Part shown: positions 34,401-45,579 of the stretch, in pieces
Position numbering within the stretch: the stretch's first letter is position 1
Layout: each line of letters starts with the position of its first letter
Position numbers and translations under genes: made by a program
From: Saccharum officinarum
Lineage: Eukaryota > Streptophyta > Magnoliopsida > Poales > Poaceae
DNA: 64,000 nt
Assembly (NCBI GenBank): GCA_020631735.1
Contig: CM036160.1
Coordinates: forward strand, 7,346,746 to 7,410,745
Reading direction: 5' to 3'
The notes under the pieces: generated by a model
Told to the model about the DNA's origin: nothing
Seen by the model: the letters and a program-made list of their open reading frames with translations, nothing else
Database searches by the model: none

Positions 34401-35305
34401 TGTGATTTTAGTTTTGAAATATTTAGGTTTGCAACTACCTAATGCAAAGGTAATGTTTTCCAGGGAGTAGGTTACAGCTGAAATATGTCATGGGGAAGAT
34501 TGAAATTTGCTTATGTTGTATTACTGTAACATTTAGCAATGTTTAAGACAGTTTTAAGACCAATGGCTCAGAGAATAAGAGGCTAAAGAACTGGGCAGAA
34601 CGGATAATTAATGCTTGAAGTTGATAACAGAGTGTAACCACTGCTCTTTTCTTAATGCTGAAATAACTGAAATTGGAAAAATGAAATATCTAACTATCAT
34701 GTGTCAGTTTTAGTTGTACCCATTTGTTAACAAACATTTTTTTTTTGCAAATTACCATACATATAAATGAGGAAATCCAGGTAGACATCACATGTTTTAT
34801 GTGTGATAACAGATACTTATATTAGATCCGTCAGCAATTTTTGTGGGTGCTGCCCAAACTCAATACCTACGTAGTAATTTTCAAATTTAAACCGTTCATT
34901 GTGTGCTACAAACACGTACTGATGATATGATGTAGATCTTCATCGTGATTGAATTGAAGGTGGCCTAAGCAACCCAGTGCACTACCAACGTTTTTTTTTT
35001 ACACTTTCCTGCTTCCTCTGTCATCACACTTTCCAGATCGCCGATGTTCTAGCTTCCAACAGAAATCAGCATTGATTGTGGTGAATTAATTAAGGATTGA
35101 TGCTCCAGAAATGAGGTTACTTTTTGTTCCTCAAATACTTTCAGAACTGATCCGCATCTGCCACACAAAATATAAGAGTATTAGTTCTGGAGAAAGTAAG
35201 TGGTTATTTAGCACAGCTGTTATATAGCTAATTCAACTGATAGCTAGTTAGCTATACCATCAGCGATCTGGACATCAGCAATGTATGACCCAAATAATGT
35301 TCTGT
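34401..35305. other. AT-rich intergenic sequence
   Basis: No coding frame, RNA or clear repeat that I can support. It separates the copy 1 module array from the LINE insertion. Confidence 0.4.
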
Positions 35306-35323
35306 ATGGGTGACAGCATGTTA

Positions 35324-35955
35324 GGCATAGAATTTCAGCCGGCTGGTTGAAATGGCGTCAAGCTTCTGGCGTTCTCTGTGACAAAAGGGTGCCTCAGAAG
35401 CTGAAAGATAAGTTCTATAGGACGGCGATTCGTCCGGCGATGTTATATGGTGCTGAGTGTTGGCCTACAAAAAGGCGACATGTCCAGCAATTGAGTGTAG
35501 CGGAGATGCGTATGTTGCGTTGGTGTTGTGGGCACACAAGGAGGGATAGAGTACGGAACGACGATATTCGGGATAGGGTTGGGGTGGCACCAATTGAGGA
35601 GAAATTGATTCAACATCGGTTGAGATGGTTTGGACATGTCCAACGGAGGCCTCCTGAGGCGCCGGTGCGTAGTGGAGTTCTAAAGCGGGCCGATAATGTA
35701 AAGAGCGGTAGAGGTCGACCTAAACTAACTTGGGACGAGTCCGTTAAGAGAGATCTTAAGGAGTGGAATATCCCCAAGGATTTAGCTATGGACAGGAGCG
35801 CTTGGAGATTAGCAATCAACGTGCCTAAACCGTGACATCTTTTGTCTTGTGCCCTTTATGTCCCTTTATGTGTCTCCCTGTTTCTCGTCTCTTTTGGGTT
35901 TCATCTCTAGCCTACCCCAACTTGCTTGGGACAAAAGGCTATGTTGTTGTTGTTG
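35324..35955 (+). mobile_element. 5'-truncated RTE-type LINE with 18 bp target duplication
   Basis: An open frame (35347-35835) encodes the C-terminal region of plant RTE-type reverse transcriptases: YRTAIRPAMLYGAECWPTK, RMLRWCCGHTRRDRVRNDDI, HRLRWFGHVQRRPPEAPVR and GRGRPKLTWDESVKRDLK. The 3' end has CTACCCCAACTTGCTTGGGA and a (TTG)n tail. The 18 bp ATGGGTGACAGCATGTTA at 35306-35323 recurs at 35956-35973 as the target duplication. The catalytic domain is absent, so it is a dead-on-arrival insert. The exact flanks suggest it is fairly recent. Confidence 0.95.
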
Positions 35956-36342
35956 ATGGGTGACAGCATGTTATATCTAAGATACACAGTATTTTGTAGC
36001 AATTCTGATCCTTAGATTATTTATATGCAACCAAGACAATAATTGTTCATAAAAGTAGAATAATTTATACATATGATACTGTATTAAATACCTGTGCTTA
36101 GTTCTTGCCTTTTGTTTACTGAAATTTGCAAATCGTGATGTGGTGACCTGACTAATCCTTGTGCGATTGCAAATTGGTTCCAATTAGTAATTAAATTTTA
36201 AATAAAACGTCAACGTAAATTTTGTGAGCAAATGAAATTAATTTTAACAATGTTCATGTGCAAACCAACAACAACTCTCATGTAGTAGAAAATCCAGAAA
36301 GGTCACGTTGACGTCATCTACTCATCTACGGCAGTCACATAA

Positions 36343-36640
36343 GGGGTGATTGGTTGCACGAACCAGGCCATCCTTGTACGCTTTGCCTGCTTCACCTCGT
36401 TCTGTTGTCGTGTTTGGTTCCCCGCCTCGCACGCTTTGCGTGCTTCATTTTATTCCCCTGTCCTCCACCATTCCGCATGGCTCCGTCTTCTCGATTCTCA
36501 CTTTCCTCGTGACGAAGGACGATGCGATGCACCCATGGTATAGGGGTCAATGTGTCACACGCTCAAAACTCTCGTACATGCATACAATCAAACAAAATCT
36601 TATCCCATACTAAATCAACAACAAAGACAACCAAACACGA
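36343..36640. mobile_element. Possible MITE upstream of F-box copy 2
   Basis: The left part reads GGGGTGATTGGTTGCACGAA and the right part ACAACCAAACACGAG, a short inverted pair (GATTGGTTG / CAACCAA). The ends are poorly defined and no duplication was fixed. Confidence 0.35.
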
Positions 36641-36990
36641 GTGATGCACGATTTGGGCCTGCATCTCACCATCGACCTGCTCTCCATTATTCCGGCTCCC
36701 CATCACCAAAGAAAGCAATTGATTGAACATCAGATCCAGCGGCCCAAGCCCAACCTCACCTCCTTCGACGAGACCCGCAGCCGCCGCCGCCGCCCGGGGA
36801 AGCCGGTGACGCAAGGGGTACGCCTCCGACGATGAGGAGCTGGCGTCCCTCCATCGACCTTCGCCGCCTCGCGTCGTTGGTCTTCTCTCTCTTGCCTCGC
36901 ATAGTCGTATCATTCGTATGTCGCATTGGCCCCAAAACCCCAATAATCCCCGCCCAAGTCCTCGCCTCGCCAGACACCAGTGCCACTGCC

Positions 36991-39107
36991 ATGGCGCCGC
37001 CGTGCCACCGCCGCCGCCGCCGGAGTTCGTCGAAGACATCGTCGCAGAGATCCTGCTCCGCCTCCCGCCGGAAGAGTCGCGGTGCCTCTTCCGTGACTCC
37101 CTCGTCTGCAAGCCCTGGAGGCGCCTCCTCACCGACACCGCCTTCCTCCGCCGGTACCGCCGCTTCCACGGAGCCCCTCCGCTGCTTGGATTCTTCCAGT
37201 GGCGGACCTAGGATTTCTAGGATAGGGTATGCCACAAAAAAAAAATTATGTCATTCGGTAAAACTGTTGTCAAATCGGTAAGCCATATTTCAATTCGGTA
37301 AAACCACATGCATAAAAACATGATAAGCCTTAAATTCAAAAATTAAGATAGAAACTACAACAAATTACGATATAAAGTTCAAATGAAATATAGATAATTT
37401 GAAATATAGCCATAAAGAGACTTAAATACTACTTGTCTAACTTATTTACCTGACGTTTTCTGAATGCTACCGGTAAAAGCAATATCAATCACAGACTCAC
37501 AGTTCGTTAAAAAGCTCATGTGATATGTCATGGTGTATTTCAAGGGACACAACAAGATGGGATGAAAAATTGGAAAATAACGGATGGAATATGTTATTTA
37601 TGGGATGAAAAATTGCAAAATTGCATCAGGTGTAAGAGACTTATAATAATATTTATTTGATCTTTTTAGCCAACACGTTCTAAGGGACATAAATGTCTTG
37701 ATTATATCATTTTTATCCACTACAATGAAAATATGTCGTTTAATAAATATGACTAGACGATCATAGAAAAGATTATCACCCATCTTCTTTCTTAAATTTA
37801 TTTTTACTAAACGGAAACCATCGTAGAAAAATACCCTTTCATCATTTTAAACAGGCAGTTAGGCTTTGCGTGCATGTCCAGGCAGCAGGTAGCAACACAG
37901 CAGTTTGGGTGGATCAAATTTTTGGGTAGATCAATGAATGACGATGGCTGGAGCGGTGGAGCCTACAAGCAAATACATACTGTACGCACCAGGACCCTCC
38001 AGGGACTACGTGGACCTCCTGTCGTGTGGCTGCATGGGCCTGAAAAAGGCCGTCTCGGCGAGGCCGTAGCAGCGACCGTTGCGTTATTATCTTCTCTGGT
38101 AACTTTTTCTTGTTTTCTTTTTCACAAATACATGTATACGTCCTCTACTGGCTGGAACTGCAGGGTATGCCGGTGCATACATGGCATACCCTGTAGATCC
38201 GCCCTTGGATTCTTCTACTACGATTACGAACTACATACCCATGGCTTCATTCCCACCACAACATCAGCCTCCCACTTCCCCAGCGAGTGTTCAATCGCCG
38301 ATGCTGGTGCCCCACCAACTGTCGCCACTGGCGCCCCGTCGACTGTCGCCATGGCCGTGTTCTCCTTCATAACGGTAGAAGATACATGGTCTGGGACACA
38401 ATCAACGGGGACCTGGAGGATCTGGACGAGCACTGGCCCCGATTCCCATTCGGGTACGTTTCCCCTGCTGTGCTCTGCCCTGTGGCCGGATGCAACCACA
38501 GCGACTGCCATGGCGGACCCTTCCTTGTGGTCCGGGTCTGGGTGTCCAAAAATTGTCTGATGATAGACCGCATGTTTGTGCACGTGTACTCATCAGGAGT
38601 TGGTTCTCGTATCACGTGCATTTCCATTCACGAAGATGTTGCTGAAGCCAATCTGAGTCGCGGTACCGTTGTCGGAGATGGAGTCTACTTCACGCTTCAG
38701 ATGGGTGCTACAATTTCTAAGTACAACTTTGTCAAGCATCACTTGTCTTTGATTGACCCGCCAGAAATGGTGTGACGGTGGCATTTCCCTCATGTCGACT
38801 GACGGACTGAGGATGGTTTGCTTGGGAGCGCTGGCATCAGGGGCTCCAGTCTCTACTTGTGGTCGAGGAAGGCGAATGCAGAGGGAGTTGAAGGATGGGT
38901 GCAGTACAGGGTGACCGACCTACCGACTCTGTTACCGGTTGACAAGCCATTCACTAAAGCTACTGTGAGTGGTTATGCCGAGGGCCATCTTCGTGTCCAC
39001 TGATGTTGGTGTATACATTATCGAGCTCAGCTCAGGGCAGGCAAGGAAAGTATGTGACCCTATGAACCACTGTCATACCATACCCTTCATGCGCTTCTAC
39101 ACACCGG
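36991..39107 (+). pseudogene. F-box gene copy 2, interrupted and frameshifted
   Basis: The N-terminal F-box is well preserved (FVEDIVAEILLRLPPEESRC, SLVCKPWRRLLTDTAFLRRY, APPLLGFF). Two extra bases after the expected ATGGCGCCGCCG put this start out of frame. A 1,007 bp element (37197-38203) splits the reading frame after LLGFF. Beyond it, the homologous parts (DCRHGRVLLHNGRRYMVWD, NHSDCHGGPFLVV, ANLSRGTVVGDGVYFTLQMG, LYLWSRKANAEGVEGWVQYR, IELSSGQARKVCD) lie in several different frames. The exon ends before a GTATGG donor at 39108, as in copy 1. Clearly non-functional as a full-length gene. Confidence 0.9.
37197..38203. mobile_element. 1 kb transposon in F-box copy 2
   Basis: The insert begins CAGTGGCGGACCTAGG and ends GTAGATCCGCC. 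The outer inverted words are GGCGGA(C/T)CTA, with TAGGGTATGCC just inside both ends. A 12 bp direct repeat CTTGGATTCTTC flanks it (37185-37196 and 38204-38215). The paralogous F-box genes have this sequence once and uninterrupted. The interior is AT-rich with no long frame. Superfamily uncertain (hAT- or MULE-like). Confidence 0.82.
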
Positions 39108-39460
39108 GTATGGTCCTAGCCCTTTGCTTGTTTGCAATCCTGCATTGTGCAACCTCTATAGATTGTTCTGATACTCAAATGTTGGTTTTAGTTAAAAGGG
39201 AATAAATAATACACATGCCTGAGATAACTGAAGATGTGATAATGCTATGTTACAGTAATATTATTTTTATTAGGTTCAGCCTGTTCATGTGAACCACTTT
39301 TGAGATTGACGAGATCCTCTCACTTGTAGAACCCAACCTTTGAACTTCATGCCCTACTGTTTGATCCTGAAAGAACTTCATGCCCTACAGTTTTATCCTA
39401 AAAATATGTACTATACCTGTATCTGGAACAATTTTAACTTTTAGGCATTGCAATCTTCAG

Positions 39461-39522
39461 ATTGTACTAGCAGCAAATTGCAATTCCCAGCTGAGGCACA
39501 TTATTTCCTTGTTAGAATTTAG
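39461..39522 (+). other. Candidate last exon 1 of F-box copy 2
   Basis: Acceptor CAATCTTCAG precedes ATTGTACTAGCAGCAAATTG. The in-phase tail is DCTSSKLQFPAEAHYFLVRI then stop, the clearest version of the shared cassette. Confidence 0.65.
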
Positions 39523-39846
39523 TTGTCCTGATATGTGCAGATATTAGTTTTACAAGTAAATGATGCTTTTGATTTTGAAAACTGAGATCTGACAATGCAA
39601 TATCACATCTACTCTAGTTTCTGGTCATATTCAACTTGCTATGAACAATTCTTGATAATGGCAAGATATTCCCAGGCAGTAGTTGACTTTTTAATCAACC
39701 ACAAGCTGCTGATCTAATATTTTTTTTTGCACACTCTTATGATCTATTGTAAATATTAAACTTTAGGCATCGCTACTATTTCTTCTTACTGAACTGAGGT
39801 AGTAAGCTATGAAACTAATAAAACTTGTATGCTTGATACTTTTCAG

Positions 39847-39872
39847 ATCGTGCTCGTGGGAACTTGCCATGA
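39847..39872 (+). other. Candidate last exon 2 of F-box copy 2, short
   Basis: Acceptor ACTTTTCAG, then ATCGTGCTCGTGGGAACTTG. It would encode DRARGNLP and stop. Confidence 0.45.
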
Positions 39873-40953
39873 CACAAATTAATCACTGGCAAGCTGGATA
39901 TTCCACTGTTGGCATATTGTAGGGATGATGCTTTGAAAGTTTATCAGTATTCCCTGCTGAGTAGTTTAATGTCTTATAGTCTAAGCTACTATGGCCAGTA
40001 AAGGACCTGATGTACATCTGTTGTTTATGACCATGACCTTGATGCTTATGTTTGAGGTTTAGAGTTCGTTTAGTTTGATTATTGTTATATTGATGGTTGA
40101 CGTCTCTTATGAACACCGTTTGAAGATAGCTGGGTAGAGTTGGCTGGGGCCTTGGGGGAGACATGGGATTAGTTCTTCCCTTGATATGTCACCTCCCTTT
40201 ATATAGAGAGGATTCCTTGATCCCCTAAGGATGGTCCAGTCAAATCCTAACAAATCATATCTAATTAATGACGAAAGGCAGGCTTGCTGCCTGCCTCACT
40301 GCCACCCCACAACAACGACATTCCACTCAGAACTGCATATATATTTGGTTCTTTAGACTGAATTAAATGTGATTGCTTGAGTTAAATTTTCACTTCCTGA
40401 AGGGACGATAGTTGTTTCAGCTTTTCTCTGGAATACTCTTGCCTCTTGGTACAATTTCTGTGAGCAAGGGTTAGTGGGGTCGCACACTGATTTAAGCTTC
40501 ATTTCCTTGGACTATCAGAGCTTTGTTTCTTAATTTTTGTTTCTAGAACACTTGGCTGCAGCTGCTAGCCATTGCTTCCATTTTTCTGAGAGATGAAAAT
40601 GGCCTGACTGAGTATTGCAGCATCATCACGAGTTAACTCCTCAAAGTTCATAAAAGGAGGTGCCATGTATGTAGGTTGCATACCTTGGCGCAGCCACACA
40701 GCATGGAATCTGCAAAGCTTCTGCTGATGACCTGAATGTGAATTTCTTTTTTATACCAGTTAATTGGCTAACCAGCAATGTGTGCCGAGAAGCAGCTGTT
40801 GTTTAATAGGGAGCCAGTGATATATTCAGTTTGTCTGTTTGTGACATCAAGGATAATTGAAAACTGCGAGTTGCATCAAGGTTGGTGTCCACACTCATCT
40901 GAAGCCTTAGCTCCTTCAGTTTTAACTGTATGCATAGTATTTGTAAGTTTTAG

Positions 40954-40994
40954 AATGTGCTACTAGAAAATTGCCATCACTGGAGGTACGTTAA
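40954..40994 (+). other. Candidate last exon 3 of F-box copy 2
   Basis: GTTTTAG precedes AATGTGCTACTAGAAAATTG. The in-phase tail is ECATRKLPSLEVR then stop. Confidence 0.45.
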
Positions 40995-41033
40995 TTATGC
41001 TACTGAGTCTATGGCAGGATGTTATGGGGTTGC

Positions 41034-41338
41034 TGTTGGGATGGGGAGGATTGAGGAGGAATAGAGCGGTGGAGCTACAGTACCCACGGTGCTACAGTAA
41101 CGTGGGTACTGTTCATGTCGTGAGAGCAGCAGAGGACCGGCGGCTAGGGCTGGGAACGCCGGCTGCGGGGCTGCGGCCACGGCCGGCAAGAGAGAAGGTT
41201 TTTCCTTCTAATTTCTTGCTTAATTAGATTGATATATCTCCTCTCCTTATATAGAGAAGAGGTCTTACTTGGCCCTTAAGTAAGCGACTAATTAACCTTA
41301 ACGGGCTAAGGCCCAATAGGCCCTTGACTCTTCTAACA
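41034..41338 (-). mobile_element. LTR of a truncated retrotransposon
   Basis: On the minus strand it runs from TGTTAGAAGAGTC to CATCCCAACA (305 bp, TG...CA) with a TATATAAGG promoter-like word. The internal flank just above 41338 carries GGTGGGGTGTAG on the minus strand, a fitting polypurine tract, so this is the 3' LTR of a minus-strand element. No 5' LTR partner is in the window. Confidence 0.7.
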
Positions 41339-42123
41339 CTACACCCCACCTGGACATGCAGCTCGTCCTCAAGCTGTAACCTAACTCGACTCGACTCAAA
41401 CCTATCACTTAAAAACAAGTCTTTTTACATATCGGCTTATTTAATTATTCGACCGTAAGGCACAACGTGAACTTTTTATTTTCACTGCATCTTTGAATAA
41501 ATGTGGCCCCCATCCAGCAGCTTGAAGAGAGAGGGTCCGGCCCTCAACAAAGGCCGGGTTGTAGCCTTGACATTGAACTGGAGGAGGCTGATGAAGGCGA
41601 ACTCGTGGCCAGCGGAGGCGCCCTCGCGGCGGCCGGTGCCGGAGCACGGCAGCGCCAATTAAGGTCCGCCTATGGGTGGCCACACACCCGCGTCCCCAAA
41701 CGTCGGCGCTGTAGATGCCGAGTTCGCCACCCGAGGTGGCGATGGCATGCCCGATCTCCATGACGCAGCAGACGAGATCAGGGCCCTCCATGTGGCAAAG
41801 CGCAACCTGGTGGCGAAGCAAATGGGCACGGGGTACAGGCACCAGTTGCAACCCACGCATCTCCCGCGCCTGCCGTCGTGCCAGGAGTCCGCGTGCTGCA
41901 GCCTGTAACCGTACCGCCGCCAGGACCGCCTCCTGCATCTTCTGGCGCATCTCCTGCAGCTGCCGCCGTGCTCGGAGACCGCGCACAGCAGCATGTAGCC
42001 GCACCACAGCCGACACTTGGTGAATAAGCATCGGCTGCACTGCGATGTCCTTTCGCTGCTTGATCTGCGGCAATGCTGGCTGCACCGTTGGCTGCACGTC
42101 CTAGAACGGCAGCGGCGTCGTGC
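41339..42123 (-). mobile_element. Internal retrotransposon fragment fused to F-box copy 3
   Basis: A minus-strand frame has repeated IQ-like units (AVVRLHAAVRGLRARRQLQE, AVRLQAAARGLLARRQAREM). I recognise this as a feature of some grass LTR-retrotransposon polyproteins, though I cannot place the lineage. The fragment ends abruptly at F-box sequence near 42124, so the 5' part of the element and the 3' part of the F-box gene are both missing. Confidence 0.55.
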
Positions 42124-42810
42124 CGCACCCATCTGAAGCATGAAGTAGATGCCATCTCCGGCAAGTGCACCACGACTCGAGTTCATGAAGTCATCATCAC
42201 CTATAGGAACAGAGATTGACTTGCCCCAGGAACCCAATTGCGATGAGTACACGCACGCATGTGCCCACCCTTCCATATTGTCGACGTCGACATCATTGCA
42301 CACCCAGACAACGAGGAATGGTCCGCCGTGGCAGTCGCTGTGGTCGCACCCGGGTGCGGCGCAGACCACCGCAACAGAGAAGTACTCGTACGGGATGAGT
42401 GGCTGGTCCAGCTCCTTCCGGTCACCAGTGATTGGGTCCCAGACAATGAATTTGCCCCCCTGCAACTTTTGAAGGAGAACACGCCCATGGCGACAGTCGA
42501 GGGAGACCCAGGAGCGACAGTTCAGCATCGGGTTGGGAAAGGGGGATGGTAATGTGGTGGGAATGAAGCGAGGGAGGGCTTTGTCGCCACGGCGGTAAAC
42601 GACGAAGAAGAGCCCAAGCAGCGGAGGGGTTCGGTGGAAGCGGCGGTACCGACGGAGGAAGGCGGCATCGGTGAGCAGTCGGCGCCAGGGCTTGCAGACG
42701 AGGGAGGCGCGGAAGAGGCACTGGGGCTCGTCCAGTGGGAGGCGGAGAAGGATCTCTGCGACGGCGTCGTCGATCAACTCCGGCGGCGGCGGTGGCGGTG
42801 GCGGTGGCGG
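42124..42810 (-). pseudogene. F-box gene copy 3, truncated and chimeric
   Basis: The frame reads ELIDDAVAEILLRLPLDEP, LVCKPWRRLLTDAAFLRRYR, TPPLLGLFFVVYRR, DCRHGRVLLQ, FIVWDPITGDRKELD and CDHSDCHGGPFLVVWV, up to GDGIYFMLQMG. Upstream, the proline run expected after the start Met is present but the ATG is lost, and a TGA lies just before it. Downstream, the frame continues without a stop into retroelement sequence, making a chimeric open frame that ends near 41659. The C-terminal third of the F-box protein is gone. Confidence 0.85.
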
Positions 42811-43213
42811 CGGAAATCAGACAATTGCATCTACAATTGTATCTACAATTCTGCATGTTGTCGTGGCAAGGCGATGCTAATAATGACACCCTGTACAGTG
42901 CTTTGGTCAGTGGGACGTTTATTTATCTGAGAGTTCTATCCTCTTCTCAGAAAGCAAAATTAAATGTAAGAAGTCAAATTCTGTTTTCAGTCAAAATGAC
43001 CATCAATGGAAGTATAGAATGCGACCATAACAAAAGATAAAGAACATAAGGTGTATAACTATCCATGGTGTCTTACACTATCATAAATTAAACTACCAAA
43101 TAGGATAATAATTTTAAAAAAATATATGCAGGTGAACTGCATGTCTTCGTGAATACTTTAACCATTTCAAAGCATCAGACTTCAACTTGATGGATTTGTA
43201 ATTTTACTATGTA

Positions 43214-43281
43214 CTACCCATCATTCAGTTCGGAAGTGATCAATTTGACTTTGTTGCATTGCAACCTGCTGCTAGAGCAAT
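43214..43281 (-). other. Candidate last exon 2 of F-box copy 4
   Basis: On the minus strand, acceptor CTTTCAG precedes ATTGCTCTAGCAGCAGGTTG. The in-phase tail is 22 residues, opening DCSSSRLQCNKVKL. Confidence 0.5.
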
Positions 43282-43876
43282 CTGAAAGGCACATGCATAA
43301 AAGTTAAAAAAAAAAATCCTAGCTTAGTTTCGTAAGATAAAATAAAAGAGATATCTACTTTAATTTTCAATACTTATTAAAAGAGAGTAAAATAACGCAT
43401 ATGGCGTGTCCACTATTTGTACTATGTATCTTTTAGTTATATAGTTCCTTGCATAGCTTGCTATTTCTAAGAAAGTTTAGGTTATTCTTCTAGTTCCTCA
43501 AAATCCGAAATCTGCTATCCTCGATCCAGAATGAAAATATTTTAAACAAAATCACTCAGATTCATATTTCAGTCAAAAGAACAAAATTATACCATCAGTT
43601 ATACGTCAACATATTGCCAATCATCAATATATATAACACAAACAAAACTGAAAATTGACAATAAACCTGAAACGTTGTCTTCATAATGATGATCATAATT
43701 CATAACCAGAGAGGAAGAACATAAGGTCTATAACTGACCATGGTGGCTTACACTTCCATATAATAAACTACCCAACAGAATACTAGACATGCCGAAGCAT
43801 CAGCCCTGCTAGATGCCAACCGAAGCACATACAGATTGATGTTCAGGTGCTACTTTGCCTCGCTTAACAATGATCA

Positions 43877-43920
43877 TTAGTGCGCACCCACTGGCAATGG
43901 CAATATGCTGCTAGGACAAT
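43877..43920 (-). other. Candidate last exon 1 of F-box copy 4
   Basis: On the minus strand, acceptor ACTTTCAG precedes ATTGTCCTAGCAGC. The tail would be DCPSSILPLPVGAH then stop. In copy 4 the ancestral donor has been altered by 7 extra bases, so use of this exon would need the shifted donor GAG/GTATTG. Confidence 0.5.
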
Positions 43921-44388
43921 CTGAAAGTGTCATGCATACAAGTTAAAAATGTTTCATAGCTGAGCAGTTTGAGATGAAATAGTGGAGTACCAGTTGCGTA
44001 GTAGTAGCATTTAAAAACAGAATAATGTACAAGCTAAAAGGCAATTAATCATTAGCTTATGAATCCTCAGTTCAACTCCAAAGGTTGGGTTTAGGGGGTG
44101 CGAGCTTAAGAATAAATGTGTAAGATATCAAAATAATTGATCAACAACATTAGTTTTGTGAACTTGAAAAAAAAAACTACTCTACTTCCTAGCTAGCATA
44201 TCTTGCTGATTTCAAAGACTGTTTAACAATTCAAACTAAACAAAAAATAGATATGCAAACTTCAGATAATGTCATATATACTAGCATTGATCTAGTTTGC
44301 AGGATATTTACAATATCTGAATATTGCTTACATTCCACTATATAGATATCTACAAATCAGATTTACAAAATCCACACAATGCAGAGGA

Positions 44389-45531
44389 TTACATATTAGT
44401 GCTAGCACAATACCTCGAGTCTGGAGTGTAGAAGGTCATGAACGGGAAGATCTTGAAGCATTTCATAGTGTCGCCAACCTTCCTCGCGCGGCTTGACTTG
44501 AGATCTATTGCGAAGACACCAGAAACTGTGGCCACAAAGATGATACCGAAGTCGTCTGCAGAACCAACCACTTCCAGATCATACGTACTGATGGGTATCA
44601 ATTTCTGAAGCTCAATGGTCCTGCATTGTACCCATCCTGCTTCAGCAACTACATCTGGATCGACATTCCTCAACCACAGGCAAAGCTTTGTGCCTCCTAG
44701 AATGGTACCAAGCCCCAGCAAGCCATCCTCCATTGGCACGAGGAAACAGCCCCCCGAGATTTTGTCTGCTGCTGGAGCCTGGAGGAAGGATAAGTGATTA
44801 TTGCCCAGGTTGTACCTCAGGATTTTGTCCCGGGAGCCAAAGGCTGAAACGAAGTAGATATCATTGCCGATGAGCGCGCTCCGATTAGAGTTAACATTGA
44901 AACCAGAAACATGATCAGGTGATGTATTCCAGGATCCAGCCTCCGATGAGTACAAGTGTACCCGCACGGAACTCCCAACGCCAGACTCCACCAAGACCAC
45001 GAAGAATGGGCCACTGCAGCACTCCAGGTGGTCGCAGCCATGCCCGTGCAAAGCACAGAGCACAGCTGCTGCGTAGCTCCAACAAAAGCAAGTCGGGGGC
45101 GTCGGCAGCCACTTCCGTTTGCCGGTAGTGGGGTCCCAGACAACAAGGAGAAGGCACATGTCGCTGGAGGCTCCAAAGAGAACGCGACCATGGCGGCAGT
45201 CGACGACGCACCAGCGGCTGGCGCAGCCATCGAACGCCTGCTTGGGGAACGGGGAGGGTGTGGTAGTGGCGAAGAAGCCAGGTACAACGCTGTCGTCGCC
45301 GTCACCACGGGTGTCGCGCCAGCGGTTGTGGAGGAATCCGAGCAGGGGCGGCGTTCGTTGGTGGAAGGCGAGGTAGCGGCGGCGGAAGGCGGGGTCGCAG
45401 AGGAAGCGGCGCCAGGGTTTGCAGGCGAGGGAGGCGCGCACGAGGCCTGCAGGGTATTCCGGCGAGACGCGTAGGAGGATCTCCTCAACGATCTCAGGCG
45501 ACAGATAGGGCGGTGGACGCGGCGGCGCCAT
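44389..45531 (-). CDS. F-box protein (copy 4), intact
   Basis: This is the only complete member of the local family: 380 residues from ATG in the context GGCGCCATGG (complement) to TAA. The F-box occupies about residues 9-52 (LSPEIVEEILLRVSPE, LVRASLACKPWRRFLCDPAF). The conserved C-terminal region follows: TPPLLGFLHN, VVDCRHGRVLF, VVWDPTTGKRKWL, CDHLECCSGPFFVVLV, NDIYFVSAFG, DGLLGLG, GWVQCRTIEL, IDLKSSRARKVGD and FPFMTFYTPD. It probably acts as an SCF adaptor; the substrate is unknown. The end differs from the paralogues: seven extra bases follow TACACTCCAG, so the frame reads on to DSRYCASTNM and stop instead of splicing at CCAG/GT. A cryptic donor GAG/GTATTG remains. Confidence 0.92.
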   Translation of the reverse strand: MAPPRPPPYLSPEIVEEILLRVSPEYPAGLVRASLACKPWRRFLCDPAFRRRYLAFHQRTPPLLGFLHNRWRDTRGDGDDSVVPGFFATTTPSPFPKQAFDGCASRWCVVDCRHGRVLFGASSDMCLLLVVWDPTTGKRKWLPTPPTCFCWSYAAAVLCALHGHGCDHLECCSGPFFVVLVESGVGSSVRVHLYSSEAGSWNTSPDHVSGFNVNSNRSALIGNDIYFVSAFGSRDKILRYNLGNNHLSFLQAPAADKISGGCFLVPMEDGLLGLGTILGGTKLCLWLRNVDPDVVAEAGWVQCRTIELQKLIPISTYDLEVVGSADDFGIIFVATVSGVFAIDLKSSRARKVGDTMKCFKIFPFMTFYTPDSRYCASTNM

Positions 45532-45579
45532 GGCGCCCTGGTTGGTGGTGGAGCGAGGCGAGGGTTCGCGTGGGGTTCA

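Larger units (their letters stand above)
39108..41028 (+). repeat. Reiterated last-exon module downstream of F-box copy 2
   Basis: This holds three cassette copies with the same flanking words as behind copy 1 (TTGAAAACTGAGATCTGACA, GTTCAGCCTGTTCATGTGAA, GTTTATGACCATGAC). The region is otherwise AT-rich and non-coding. Confidence 0.7.
42811..44388 (-). repeat. Reiterated last-exon module downstream of F-box copy 4
   Basis: Minus-strand counterparts of the module words occur twice (GGAAGAACATAAGGTC near 43716 and AAGAACATAAGGTG near 43040, on the plus strand), each beside a cassette core. Between them is AT-rich non-coding sequence. Confidence 0.65.
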
